Positions 1 through 10,101 of a stretch of 39,118 nt of DNA are shown piece by piece. Numbering within the stretch: the first letter of the stretch is position 1; every line of letters begins with the position of its first letter. The stretch covers positions 1 through 39,118 of the forward strand of contig JBBCXB010000011.1 of assembly GCA_037145635.1 (NCBI GenBank), given 5' to 3'. Source of the stretch: JAATFS01 sp037145635 (GTDB lineage: Bacteria > Pseudomonadota > Gammaproteobacteria > Xanthomonadales > Xanthomonadaceae). Below the pieces are notes generated by a model, which had not been told where the DNA came from, searched no databases, and saw nothing but the letters and a program-made list of their open reading frames with translations. A program made the position numbers and the translations under genes.

Positions 1-62
1 CGTAATCGTTCCGGTGCTTCGAGCATCGTGACGGCCGGCCGCAGCGGTAGCGTGGCGCCGCC

Positions 63-3000
63 TCAGTCCGGCAGCCACTGCGCCAGCCAGTGCGCGGCGT
101 GGGCCTCGTCCAGCATCCAGTCGCGGTGCACCGCCGCGCGCAGGGCGTCGCCGGCGGCGGCGGCCGCGTCCAGGTCCTGGGTGTGCATGCGGATCGCCTC
201 CACCCAGTCCTTGTAGCGCTGGCGCACCCGCGTGACCGGCAGCGGCCCCTGGTACGGCCGCACGTCGCTGCAGACCACCGGGAAGCCGCAGGCCCCGTAC
301 TCCAGCAGGCGCAGGTTGCTCTTGCACTGGTTGAACAGGTTGTCCTCCAGCGGCGCCAGCGCCAGGTCCAGGTTCAGGCCGGCCAGCCGGGCAGGGTAGT
401 CCTCGACGGATACGCCGGCATGGAACTCGTGCACGTAGGGTCGCAGCGCATCCGGGCACATGCCGAAGAACACCCATTCCACCTCGCCGGCCAGCGCCTT
501 GACCACGTCCTCGATCAGCTCCAGATCGCCGCGGTGGCCGCTGCCGCCGCCCCAGCCCACGCGCGGGCGCGCGCCCTGGCGGCGCAGCCCGCGCCGGTCC
601 TGCCACCACGGCACCGGCAGGCGGTTCTCCACCACCCGGATGTCGCGATGCATCCCGTGCAGCGCCTCGGCCAGCGCCGGCGTGGAGACCACGAAGCGGT
701 CCACCATCGCCAGCGCCTTGCGCATCGTGCGCAGGATGTCCTTGGGCATGGTGTCGCGGTGCAGGCTCTTGCGCGGCACGTTAGGCAGGTAGTCGTCCAG
801 CTCCGCCACCTTGAAGCAGCGGCTGAAGCGCGAGCCGCGCTGCTGCGGCTCCAGGTTGTGCTCGAACATCTGCCGCTGCAGCACCAGCGTGTCCGGCTGC
901 AGATCGTGCATCTCCACCGGCGACAGGTAGCGCGTGGACCAGATCGCGTCGGCCAGGCCCGCCGCCTGCATCGCTTCGGCCGGCTGGATGACCCGGTAGT
1001 GGCCGCAGCCGTACTGGTCGGCCACCATCGCCAGCACCGTGGGCCGCGGACGCCAGCCCAGCGGGCGCCAGGTCAGCCGGGTGTCGGCCTGCACCTGGAA
1101 CGGCGTGCCGTTGAGGCTGAGGTTGCGGTTGTAGGCCGGGTCCTGCGCGATCAGCGGCAGCCAGCGCTGCAGCAGGCGTTCGTCGTCGGCCTCGATCGCC
1201 GCCGCCGGCTCCTCCAGGCCCGCGTGCATCACCAGCGCATGCGGGGTCCACACCACCAGGTGGCCGGACTGGCGCACGCGCAGGCACAGGTCCACGTAGG
1301 CGCGCGAGCTGGCGTAGTCCGGATCCAGCCCGCCCAGCTCCACGAACAGCGCACGCGCCACCATCAGGCAGGACGGCCCCACCGCGCTGGCGTCCTGGTC
1401 GATCTGCAGCCGGTACATGTAGCCGGGCGCGTCGATGCCGTGGCCGGCGAAGGCCGGGCCGACCGCGCCGTTGAGCCCGAGCACCAGCCCGGCCTGGTCG
1501 ACCACCGCGCCGGGACGCACCAGCTTGGCGCCGACGATGCCCACCTCCGGCCGCTGCGCATGGTTGAGCAGCGCGTCCAGCCACTGCGCGTCCACGATCG
1601 CGCTGCCCGGATCGAGGAACAGCAGGTAGTCGCCACGTGCCTGCTCGGCGGCCAGGCCCGCGAGCGTGGCCAGCGTCAGCCGCTCGGGGCTGGCGATCAC
1701 CCGCAACTGCGGGCTCTGCAGGGCCGCCAGCCCGGCCAGCCAGTCGGCGCCGGCGGCGTCGCCGCGCCCGTCGTCCAGCAGCAGCACCTCGTAGTCGAGG
1801 TGGGCGGTCTTCTCCAGCAGCGTTTCCACGCAGCGCTGCAACTGCGGCAGGTCGTGCCGCGCATCGATCACCACCGAGACCCTGGCACTGCCGGCATGGC
1901 CGTAGCCGATCCGGTAGCGGCCCGGGTGGGTGGGTACGACCTGGGCCTCAGTGTAGCCGCGCTGGCGCAGGTGCCGCTCGATCACGCGCAGCTCGCCGTC
2001 GCGCGTCGCCACGCTGGGGGCGGCGACGATCAGCAGCGGATCGTGCACGTGCCCCAGCCCCTCCAGGCCCCCGGCCTCGATCAGGCGGGTGAGCAGGTCC
2101 AGCTCCGGCGCGTCGGCGCTGGCCGGGTCGAAACCGCCGGCGGCCTGCAGTTCGTCGATGCGGAACAGCCAGTGGCGGTCGAGGTTGGACGGGCACGACA
2201 GCAGCATGTCCAGGTTGAAGTCCGGGCCGAACGCGGCGACCAGCCGGCCGCCGGGCTGGCGGATCAGCAGGTCGGCGCGCACCGCCCGCAGCGCGGTCGC
2301 GCCGGCGAGCTCGCTGGCGACCCGCACCAGCCCGCTGGGGGTGAAGCAGTCGCCGGCGTCGACCAGCAGCAGCCAGTGCCGCGGCGTCGCGGCGACCAGC
2401 GCGTTGATCGCCTCCAGGCCGGCGGCGGCCTCGGCCACCACGCTCTCCTCGACCGGTTCGCCGAGCAGGGTCCACGACCGCGCGCCGTCGGCCGCGCCGC
2501 GGCCGACCACGTGTGCGGACAGGTTGCGGAACGGCGAGGCCGCGGCGTCCAGGCTGCGCAGCGTCGCCGCCACCGCGTCGGTATCGCCGCCGGGGTCGCG
2601 CACCAGCACCAGCAGCGACGGACCGCCGCCGTGCTGCTGCAGGTACTCGGCGATGCGGGCGTGCTGGTGCGCATCGAACCGGCGGCTCTCCAGCCAGGTC
2701 GCCATCGGGTCGCGCCGGGCCGCGGCCTCGGCCCGGTCGGCGCGCTGCTGGGTGTCGGCGATGACGGTGTCCAGCTGCTGCCAGAACAGCGTCTCGACCT
2801 GCGCATAGCGCTCGCGGGCGTGCCCGGCCTGGGCGAGCGCGGCCTGCAGCGAGGCCGGGTCGTCGTGCCAGGCGATGCCGCCGCCGAGGTCCTCGACTCC
2901 CTGCTCGGTGATGGCGTAGCGCTCGTAGCCCGGCGCCACGCGCGCGACCACCGGGCAGCCGCAGAACACGGCCAGGCTGCAGGTGCCCGACGCCTCGTAG

Positions 3001-3611
3001 CTGTAGAACACCCGCGCCCGCCGCAGCAGGTCGGCCAGGGCCGGCAGCGGCAGCGGGTCGTCGAGGCACAGCACCTGGATGCCCGCCGGCAGGGTCGAGA
3101 AGTCGACGGCGCTGCGCGGTACGCGGTTGAGGTAGAGCAGGTCCACCGTGCGCGGCTGCACCGGTTCCGGCGAGAACAGGGTGACGTCGATCATCGGCAG
3201 CCGCAGCAGCGGGCCGGGCCGGGCCGGGTCGCGGAACTCGTCGCGGTAGTAGACGTGCAGGTCGTCGGGACCGGCCTCGGTGCGGTTGCCGTTGAGCAGC
3301 CCCTCCTTGTTGAGCATGTAGCGCACGCACACCGTCGCCCCCAGCGGGTTGCCGGTCACGATCTCCGGGTAGATGGCGATCGGCTGCAGCCCGGCGGCGA
3401 CATGCCGCTGCAGGATCTCGTCGGTCAGCAGCGGCGTCTTGAGCCCGGCCTGGGTGTGGCGGGCGCTGGCGAGGTAGGCGTCGGCGCCCTCCAGGTTCAG
3501 CGCATGGCAGAGGTAGTGCAGGCTCTGGATGCCGCCGGAGGCCTCGGTGTAGTCGGGCGCCATCACGTAGTAGGGATGACGGAGCGTGCGGTGCAGTCGG
3601 CTGAGGGTCAT
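63..3611 (-). CDS. Large multidomain glycosyltransferase, probably flagellin/surface glycan
   Basis: A 1182-residue protein that looks like four fused glycosyltransferase modules. Residues about 1-290 resemble a GT-B fold, with a nucleotide-sugar-type C-half around YSYEASGTCSLAV (203-215). Residues about 330-530 form a degenerate GT-A/GT2 module (LLLVDAGD near 414-421). Residues about 577-800 are a clearer GT2 module: SVVIDARHD at 579-587, LLDDGRGD at 611-618, and LFLDPGSA at 664-671 in the metal-site position. Residues about 855-1182 are a GT-B-like module (VGWGGGSGHRGD, then LRLLEYGACGFPVVCSD). It should transfer sugars from nucleotide donors in the cytoplasm. It is the last of five same-strand genes behind a sigma-54 promoter, so flagellin is the inferred acceptor. 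The start is the ATG at MTLSRLHR, where family similarity begins. The frame stays open further upstream into the methyltransferase gene, but that extension is low-complexity shadow. Donor, acceptor and linkage are unknown. Confidence 0.85.
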   Translation of the reverse strand: MTLSRLHRTLRHPYYVMAPDYTEASGGIQSLHYLCHALNLEGADAYLASARHTQAGLKTPLLTDEILQRHVAAGLQPIAIYPEIVTGNPLGATVCVRYMLNKEGLLNGNRTEAGPDDLHVYYRDEFRDPARPGPLLRLPMIDVTLFSPEPVQPRTVDLLYLNRVPRSAVDFSTLPAGIQVLCLDDPLPLPALADLLRRARVFYSYEASGTCSLAVFCGCPVVARVAPGYERYAITEQGVEDLGGGIAWHDDPASLQAALAQAGHARERYAQVETLFWQQLDTVIADTQQRADRAEAAARRDPMATWLESRRFDAHQHARIAEYLQQHGGGPSLLVLVRDPGGDTDAVAATLRSLDAAASPFRNLSAHVVGRGAADGARSWTLLGEPVEESVVAEAAAGLEAINALVAATPRHWLLLVDAGDCFTPSGLVRVASELAGATALRAVRADLLIRQPGGRLVAAFGPDFNLDMLLSCPSNLDRHWLFRIDELQAAGGFDPASADAPELDLLTRLIEAGGLEGLGHVHDPLLIVAAPSVATRDGELRVIERHLRQRGYTEAQVVPTHPGRYRIGYGHAGSARVSVVIDARHDLPQLQRCVETLLEKTAHLDYEVLLLDDGRGDAAGADWLAGLAALQSPQLRVIASPERLTLATLAGLAAEQARGDYLLFLDPGSAIVDAQWLDALLNHAQRPEVGIVGAKLVRPGAVVDQAGLVLGLNGAVGPAFAGHGIDAPGYMYRLQIDQDASAVGPSCLMVARALFVELGGLDPDYASSRAYVDLCLRVRQSGHLVVWTPHALVMHAGLEEPAAAIEADDERLLQRWLPLIAQDPAYNRNLSLNGTPFQVQADTRLTWRPLGWRPRPTVLAMVADQYGCGHYRVIQPAEAMQAAGLADAIWSTRYLSPVEMHDLQPDTLVLQRQMFEHNLEPQQRGSRFSRCFKVAELDDYLPNVPRKSLHRDTMPKDILRTMRKALAMVDRFVVSTPALAEALHGMHRDIRVVENRLPVPWWQDRRGLRRQGARPRVGWGGGSGHRGDLELIEDVVKALAGEVEWVFFGMCPDALRPYVHEFHAGVSVEDYPARLAGLNLDLALAPLEDNLFNQCKSNLRLLEYGACGFPVVCSDVRPYQGPLPVTRVRQRYKDWVEAIRMHTQDLDAAAAAGDALRAAVHRDWMLDEAHAAHWLAQWLPD

Positions 3612-3685
3612 GGGTCGGGTCGGGTCGGAACGGGAGGGCGCGCGCGGGAACGCCGCGGGCACGACGGCGCAGGGCGGGGCACCGC

Positions 3686-4762
3686 CTAGGCGGGCGCGGG
3701 CACGAAGTACATCACCGTCTCGTCGGTGCCTTCGGTGTAGTGGCGCAGGTACAGCCGGTAGTCGTCGCGGATCGCCAGCACCTGCTCGGCCAGGCGCCAG
3801 AAGTCGTCCGGCTTGTGGTACACGCAGATGGCCAGCGCCGGGTGGTGCGCGCGCAGGGTCTGCGCCGCGCCGGCCAGGGCGGCGCCCTCGGCCCCTTCGA
3901 TGTCCATCTTGATGAAGGTGACCGGCTCGTGCACGACGGCGTCGAGCGCGTCGACCTCGATGACGCTGCTGCCGCTGTCGCTGATCCTGGACGCCGAGGC
4001 CATCTCGCGGCGCGCGTCGAAGCGCAGCTGCCGGGCGGCATCGGACAGGCCCATCGCATGGAAGCTCACCCGCGGCAACGCGGCCAGCCGCCGGCGGGCC
4101 TCGTCGAGCATCTCCGGGTTCGGCTCGAACACGTGGATGGCGCGGTAGTCCGGGCAATGCCGGGCGAAGATCAGGCTGGTCAGCCCGTCGTAGCCGCCGG
4201 CGTCGACGAAGGTGTCCTGGCCGAGCGGCAGGAAGTCCTCGAAGTACTGCGCCTCCATGCGGTCGCTGAACGGCTGCATCAGGGTCAGGTCGCGATGCAG
4301 GCGGAACGCGACCAGGCGGCGCAGGGTGTCCCGGCTCGGCTCGTCGCTCATGCGGGCGTACAGCCGGTCGTACGCCGGCCGATGGGCCGCGTAGTCCTCG
4401 GCGAAGCCGACCCAGTGCGGGATGTCGGACAGCGGCAGCCCGGAATGCTTCTGGAAGAAGAAGTAGTCGATGAAGTCCACGCCCGCCGCCTCCAGCTTGC
4501 GGGCGACCGTCAGCGGGCGCATGCAGGACACGAACACCACCATCGCGTCCGCGGGCAACTGGTCCAGGCGGTGCAGCACCGGCTTGCCGAGGAACCGGGT
4601 CTCCGGGCTGCGCTCGTCGATGAACCCGCTGAGCTCCAGCAGGCCGTCGATTTCGACCGCGAAGTCGTTGCGCCCGAAGACGTAGCGCGGCCGGCCGGAA
4701 TGGATGAAGTCGTGGCAGAACGCCAGCTTGGCCGCGTCCGGGGCGGGAGAGGCTAGTTGCAT
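3686..4762 (-). CDS. FkbM-family SAM-dependent methyltransferase with N-terminal Rossmann-like domain
   Basis: A 358-residue protein. The C-terminal half (about 165-355) is an FkbM-type methyltransferase: the SAM-binding segment TFVDAGGYDG, an acidic ribose-binding turn VFEPNPEM, and the family signature FIKMDIEGAEG. FkbM proteins O-methylate sugars or polyketides. Residues about 20-120 (FGRNDFAVEIDG, GFIDE, KPVLHRLDQLP, VVFVSC) look like a small nucleotide-binding domain of the kind fused to sugar-modifying enzymes. The start codon overlaps the end of the oxidoreductase gene by 10 bases, showing one operon and probable translational coupling; the glycosyltransferase follows after 74 bases. 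Inferred role: methylating a sugar of the glycan made by this operon. The fold assignments are good, but the substrate is not visible. Confidence 0.85.
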   Translation of the reverse strand: MQLASPAPDAAKLAFCHDFIHSGRPRYVFGRNDFAVEIDGLLELSGFIDERSPETRFLGKPVLHRLDQLPADAMVVFVSCMRPLTVARKLEAAGVDFIDYFFFQKHSGLPLSDIPHWVGFAEDYAAHRPAYDRLYARMSDEPSRDTLRRLVAFRLHRDLTLMQPFSDRMEAQYFEDFLPLGQDTFVDAGGYDGLTSLIFARHCPDYRAIHVFEPNPEMLDEARRRLAALPRVSFHAMGLSDAARQLRFDARREMASASRISDSGSSVIEVDALDAVVHEPVTFIKMDIEGAEGAALAGAAQTLRAHHPALAICVYHKPDDFWRLAEQVLAIRDDYRLYLRHYTEGTDETVMYFVPAPA

Positions 4763-5946
4763 GCGATGGCCTCCCGCACGGACGCGCGCACGGGCGGCGC
4801 GCGACCGGTCGCCGCGTCGCCGCCGACGGCCAGGCGCTGGCCCAGGCGCGCGCTCTCGTGCACGCGATCCAGGAACTGCAAGCCCTCGTGGGCCACGTCC
4901 GGCCCGAACACGTAGTCGCTGGACCCGCCGTGCAGCACCGCGGCCACGTCCCCGTAGTGGTTGGCGAACGCCTCGATGAAACCGGCCGGGTGCCCGGCCT
5001 TGAAGCGGCAGTAGCGCGGCTGGTTGGCGATGCGGTTGCGCGGATGGGTGCGGTCGACGCTCCAGCTGCCGCCGTCCACGTCGCTCATGCGCAGCAGCTC
5101 GGGGTCCATCTGCAGCCACTCCGCCGAACCCTGGCTGCCGAAGATCCGGATCCGCAGCCCGTTGCGGTGCCCCAGCGCGGCCTTGCCGTACCAGTAGTTG
5201 CAGACCAGGCCGCCGTCGTAGTGGGCGAGGCAGTTCACCGTGTCCACCACGTCGGCCACCTCGCCGAAGGTGCCATCGAGCGCATACACGTGCCGGGCCT
5301 TCGCCCCGGTGAGGAAATCCACCATTTGGTGGACATGCACCCCCAGGTCCAGCGACACCGTCGGGATCACGCCGTCGGTACGGCGCCAGGGCTGCGGCGA
5401 GGCGACCCGGCCCTGCGGTGTATGCCGCAGGAAGCCTTCCTGCGGCATCTCGATCATGACCTGCGACAGCGTGCCCAGCTCGCCGTCGGCGATGCGCTGG
5501 CGCAACTCGCGGACCATCGGGTAGCCGGTGTAGTTGAACGTCACCAGCAGCCGGCCGCCGGCCGCGGCCTGCGCGGCGCCGATCGCCTCGACGTCGCGCG
5601 CACTGGCGGCCAGCGCCTTCTCGCAGACCACCGCCAGGCCGTGCTCGAGGCAGGCGATGACGATGTCGGTGTGGGTCGGGGTCGGGGTCAGCACCACCAC
5701 CGCGTCCAGCCGGCCGGCCTCGGCCGCCAGGAACTCGGGCACGCCGGCATGCACGCGCTCGGGCGCCAGGCCCCAACTGCGCCCGGTCGCGCGGTTGGTC
5801 TGCGGATCGCGGCTGAAGCAGCCGGCCACCAGTTCGAAGGCGCCGTCCATCTGGCAGGCGATGCGGTGCGTGGCGCCGATCGCGGAATTCACGCCGCCGC
5901 CGATGAAGCCCAGTCTCAGCGGAGGGCGCGGGGTGTCGGGAGTCAT
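4753..5946 (-). CDS. Gfo/Idh/MocA-family NAD(P)-dependent sugar oxidoreductase
   Basis: A 397-residue protein. The N-terminal Rossmann fold starts RLGFIGGGVNSAIG (11-24). It continues through VVVLTPTPTHTDIVIACLEHGLAVVCEKALA, where EK matches the family EKP motif with Ala replacing Pro. The C-terminal substrate domain contains DLGVHVHQMVDFL, the expected DxGxHxxD-like catalytic region, here with Gln in the last position. Family members oxidise or reduce sugars, often UDP- or dTDP-linked, at C3 or C4. The ATG overlaps the stop of the ATP-grasp gene (ATGA, four bases) and the 3' end overlaps the FkbM gene by 10 bases. Inferred role: oxidising or epimerising a sugar nucleotide before or after amination. 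A WbpB-type UDP-HexNAcA 3-dehydrogenase is one possibility; the sequence does not decide it. Confidence 0.85.
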   Translation of the reverse strand: MTPDTPRPPLRLGFIGGGVNSAIGATHRIACQMDGAFELVAGCFSRDPQTNRATGRSWGLAPERVHAGVPEFLAAEAGRLDAVVVLTPTPTHTDIVIACLEHGLAVVCEKALAASARDVEAIGAAQAAAGGRLLVTFNYTGYPMVRELRQRIADGELGTLSQVMIEMPQEGFLRHTPQGRVASPQPWRRTDGVIPTVSLDLGVHVHQMVDFLTGAKARHVYALDGTFGEVADVVDTVNCLAHYDGGLVCNYWYGKAALGHRNGLRIRIFGSQGSAEWLQMDPELLRMSDVDGGSWSVDRTHPRNRIANQPRYCRFKAGHPAGFIEAFANHYGDVAAVLHGGSSDYVFGPDVAHEGLQFLDRVHESARLGQRLAVGGDAATGRAPPVRASVREAIACN

Positions 5947-7124
5947 GGCTGCAGGTCCGAGGGTCGGGTGGCGAGGGTGAAGTGGTGTTTCAGCGTCGGG
6001 GTGTGCCGCTGCATCGCGTCCGTGCTCTCGAACTCGGCGAACACGATCGCCGCCCGGTCGAGGGGGGCGGCGAGCAGCGGCGCGCCGCACGGCTTCAGCG
6101 GCGTGACCGCGATCACCCGGCAGGCGTCGTGCCGGCACTGCAGCGACAGGTACACGGTGTCCCGCGCCACCGATACCGTATGCCGGGCGATGGCACGGCG
6201 CAGGGCCGGGCGCGGCGCCGGCAGCGGCAGCTCGTGGCCGAGGAACGGCGCGGCGAAGAGGGCGGCGTAGGGCGCGCCGGTCGCGTACTCGATCAGGTGG
6301 CTGTAGAGGTCGCCGGGGCAGCGGCGGGTCAGCTCGATCAGCCAGAAGTCCTCGCCGGACGCGATGAACTGCGTATGCACCAGGCCGTCGCACAGGCGCA
6401 GGTCGGCGACGATGTGCTGGATGCAGGCGCTGACGCGGTCCTTGAGCGTTGGGCTCATGGCCGTGGCCAGGCAGCTGCTGTTCACCTGGTACGGGTAGAC
6501 GGTGCAGTACTCGTCGACGTAGAACTCGCAGACGATCCGGCCCTGGCGCACGAACGCGGAATGGCTGTGCAGCTGGCCCGGGCGGAACTCCTCGATCACC
6601 GCCTGGCCCGAGGCCGAGGCCGCCAGCGCCTCACGGTAGGCCGGTTCCAGCCCGACCGGCTCATCGACCCGGACGATCCCGCGTCCGCTGTAGGCATCGG
6701 CCGGCTTGACCAGCACCGGGAAGCGCAGCTCGCCGATCCGCGCCGGCGCGGTGACCGCGCGCGGCACAGGCAGGCCCTGGCGTTCGGCGTAGGCGCGGAA
6801 CCGGTCCTTGCGGAAGACGATCTCCGCCGTCTCCGGCGGATCGAAGCCCGGCAGCCCCAGCCGCGAGGCGACCTCGGCCCCGGTCAGGTAGGACACGTCG
6901 GTAACGCCGGGCAGCAGCGCCGCCGGGGCCCGCTGCCGGGCGAGGGCCAGCACCGCGTCGACATCGGAATAGTCCATCACCACCGAGCGGTGCGCCAGGC
7001 GGTGCCCGGGATCGCCCGGCTTGCCGCTGCACACGGTCACCTCGGCCCCGACGTCGAGCGCGGCCTGCAGCAACGGCACGGCGGCGAAGCCGGCGTCGAG
7101 GATCAAGGCGTCAGCGGCCGCCAT
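5943..7124 (-). CDS. ATP-grasp domain protein, probable carboxylate-amine ligase
   Basis: A 393-residue protein. Residues about 1-100 form a pre-ATP-grasp Rossmann-like domain (DALILDAGFAAVPLLQAALD, then LLPGVTDVSYLTG). Residues about 105-300 carry the ATP-grasp fold: FPVLVKPADAYSGRGIVRV (the lysine and glycine-rich loop), AVIEEFRPG for the hinge, and FWLIELTRRCPGDLYSHL for the metal-binding Glu/Arg strand. Such enzymes use ATP to join a carboxylate to an amine or thiol through an acyl phosphate. Next to a sugar aminotransferase, a plausible but unproven role is attaching an amino or carboxylic acid to an amino sugar. The stop overlaps the oxidoreductase start (ATGA). The start chosen is the first ATG before the Rossmann strand; no strong ribosome binding site is visible. 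Confidence 0.8.
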   Translation of the reverse strand: MAAADALILDAGFAAVPLLQAALDVGAEVTVCSGKPGDPGHRLAHRSVVMDYSDVDAVLALARQRAPAALLPGVTDVSYLTGAEVASRLGLPGFDPPETAEIVFRKDRFRAYAERQGLPVPRAVTAPARIGELRFPVLVKPADAYSGRGIVRVDEPVGLEPAYREALAASASGQAVIEEFRPGQLHSHSAFVRQGRIVCEFYVDEYCTVYPYQVNSSCLATAMSPTLKDRVSACIQHIVADLRLCDGLVHTQFIASGEDFWLIELTRRCPGDLYSHLIEYATGAPYAALFAAPFLGHELPLPAPRPALRRAIARHTVSVARDTVYLSLQCRHDACRVIAVTPLKPCGAPLLAAPLDRAAIVFAEFESTDAMQRHTPTLKHHFTLATRPSDLQP

Positions 7125-7165
7125 GCGCGCCTCCACGGGACGGACCGGGCCTGCCGGGGCCGGCT

Positions 7166-8449
7166 TCAGCACGCATGCCGGACCGTGTCCACGATCAGCG
7201 CCAGTGCCGCCGGCTCCAGCGCCGGATACAGCGGCAGGCAGATCACCTGCGCCGCCGCGCGGGCGGTCTGCGGCAGGTTGTCCGCCGCCGCCGACGGGTA
7301 GCCGTGGTACATCGGGAACTCGGAGATCGGCGGGTAGAAGTAGCGGCGGGTGTGCACGCCCTTGCGCTTGAGCAGCGCGTACAGCGCGTCGCGGGCGAGC
7401 GGGTAGTCCGGGCCGATCATCAGCGGGAAGTAGGCGGCGTTGTGGACCGCGCCGGCGCCGTCGACGAAGCCGAGGCCGGGCACCCCGGCCAGCTGCCGGC
7501 GGTACTCGGCATCGATCTGCCGGCGCCGCTCCAGCGCCGCGTCGATGTGCTTGAGCTGGAGCAGGCCGAAGGCGGCGTTGATCTCGGACATCTTGCCGTT
7601 GATGCCCGGCGCCACCACCGTGGTCTCGTCGACGAAGCCGAAGTTCTTGAGGTGGTCGATGCGCTGCTTGGTGTGCGCGTCCGGGCTGACAATGGCGCCG
7701 CCCTCGAAGGTGTTGAAGACCTTGGTGGCGTGGAAGCTCAGCACCGACAGGTCGCCGTGGCGCAGGATGCTGCCGCCGGCGTCGGCCACGCCGAAGGCAT
7801 GCGCGGCGTCGTAGATCACCTTCAGCCCGTGGCGGTCGGCAATGGCCTGGATCGCTGCCACGTCGCAGGGATGGCCGTAGCAGTGCACCGGCAGGATCGC
7901 GGAGGTGCGCGGCGTGATCGCGGCCTCGATGCGGCGCGGGTCGAGGTTGAGCGTGCCCGGCTCGATGTCCACGAACACCGGGGTCAGCCGGTTCCACAGC
8001 AACGCGTGCGAGGTGGCCACGAAGCTGTAGGGCGTGGTGATCACCTCGCCGGCGATGTCCAGCGCCTGCAGCGCGGTCACCAGGGCCAGGGTGCCGTTGG
8101 CGAACAGCGAGATGTGTTCCAGCCCCAGGTACTCGCCCAGGCGCTGCTCGAGTTCCTGGTGGCAGGGGCCGTTGTTGGTCAGCACCTTGCGCGCCCAGAT
8201 GCCCTCCAGGTAGGGCAGGAAATCCTGCAGCGGCGGCAGGTAGGGCTGGGTGACGAAGATCGGGCCGAGGGCCGCGGCGTCGGCCGGCGCCGCGGGCAGC
8301 GCGGACCCGGCCGGGAACGCGGCGGGCAGGACCGGGACGGGATCACCCGCGCCGGCCGCGGCCGGCGGCGGCGCCGCGTCCAGGACAGGCTCGGCGAGGG
8401 GCTCGGGCCCGGCGTTCGGCACGGGGCAATGGACGGGCGCACGATACAC
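7166..8449 (-). CDS. DegT/DnrJ/EryC1-family sugar aminotransferase (VioA/FdtB-like)
   Basis: A 427-residue PLP-dependent aminotransferase that puts an amino group on a 3- or 4-keto nucleotide sugar. Conserved family sequence starts at IFVTQPYLPPLQDF (about residue 64). Then follow LTNNGP, LFANGTLAL, the PLP-ring aspartate in YDAAHAFG (D214), and the Schiff-base lysine in SFHATKVFNTFEGG (K243). The HATKVFNT pattern resembles VioA-type dTDP-4-amino-4,6-dideoxyglucose synthases more than ArnB. The first 60 residues are an Ala/Pro-rich extension unlike the family. No ATG occurs in that part of the frame, so the start is the GTG at 8447-8449. It has GGAG seven bases upstream and lies about 46 bases after the predicted sigma-54 transcription start. 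A shorter form with a rare start codon nearer residue 62 cannot be excluded. It is the first gene of the five-gene glycan operon. Confidence 0.85.
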   Translation of the reverse strand: MYRAPVHCPVPNAGPEPLAEPVLDAAPPPAAAGAGDPVPVLPAAFPAGSALPAAPADAAALGPIFVTQPYLPPLQDFLPYLEGIWARKVLTNNGPCHQELEQRLGEYLGLEHISLFANGTLALVTALQALDIAGEVITTPYSFVATSHALLWNRLTPVFVDIEPGTLNLDPRRIEAAITPRTSAILPVHCYGHPCDVAAIQAIADRHGLKVIYDAAHAFGVADAGGSILRHGDLSVLSFHATKVFNTFEGGAIVSPDAHTKQRIDHLKNFGFVDETTVVAPGINGKMSEINAAFGLLQLKHIDAALERRRQIDAEYRRQLAGVPGLGFVDGAGAVHNAAYFPLMIGPDYPLARDALYALLKRKGVHTRRYFYPPISEFPMYHGYPSAAADNLPQTARAAAQVICLPLYPALEPAALALIVDTVRHAC

Positions 8450-8505
8450 GGCTGTCTCCGGCAGGATCCGCGAAAGGCCGGCACGTGCCGGGTCTTCCCG
8501 TTTCC

Positions 8506-8521
8506 AGCAAGTCGCGTGCCT
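8506..8521 (-). promoter_or_regulatory. Sigma-54 (RpoN) promoter of the glycan operon
   Basis: On the minus strand the sequence reads AGGCACGCGACTTGCT. GG (8519-8520) and GC (8507-8508) are separated by exactly ten bases, and GGCAC...TTGC matches the consensus TGGCAC-N5-TTGC except for the first base. Transcription should begin near 8495, giving a short leader before the GTG at 8449. The same -24/-12 pattern precedes flgB, flgA and fliD in this window, which ties the glycan operon to the RpoN2/FleQ flagellar regulon. Confidence 0.85.
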
Positions 8522-8578
8522 AAACCGCGTCGGATTTCTGGCGCCGTGCGCTCGCGGGCGATACCGCCCGGCGCCGGG

Positions 8579-8600
8579 GCCGGCGCGCCACCGCGCCGGC
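8579..8600 (-). terminator. GC-rich hairpin directly after fleQ
   Basis: A perfect nine-base stem (GCCGGCGCG and CGCGCCGGC) with a four-base loop, beginning four bases after the fleQ stop codon. There is no U-run after it on the minus strand, so it may end fleQ mRNA inefficiently or protect its 3' end. It separates fleQ from the sigma-54 promoter of the glycan operon. Confidence 0.5.
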
Positions 8601-8604
8601 CGGA

Positions 8605-10097
<1,493 letters not shown>

Positions 10098-10101
<4 letters not shown>

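Noticed and set aside
90..3689. A 1199-residue plus-strand open frame opposite the glycosyltransferase gene
   Set aside because: It is rich in Arg, Gln, His, Val and Ala with no recognisable domain, as expected for the antisense of a GC-rich gene. The minus-strand frame has clear glycosyltransferase motifs.
3612..4157. Possible 182-residue N-terminal extension of the glycosyltransferase
   Set aside because: It would lie entirely within the methyltransferase gene in another frame and is Arg/Pro/Ala low-complexity.
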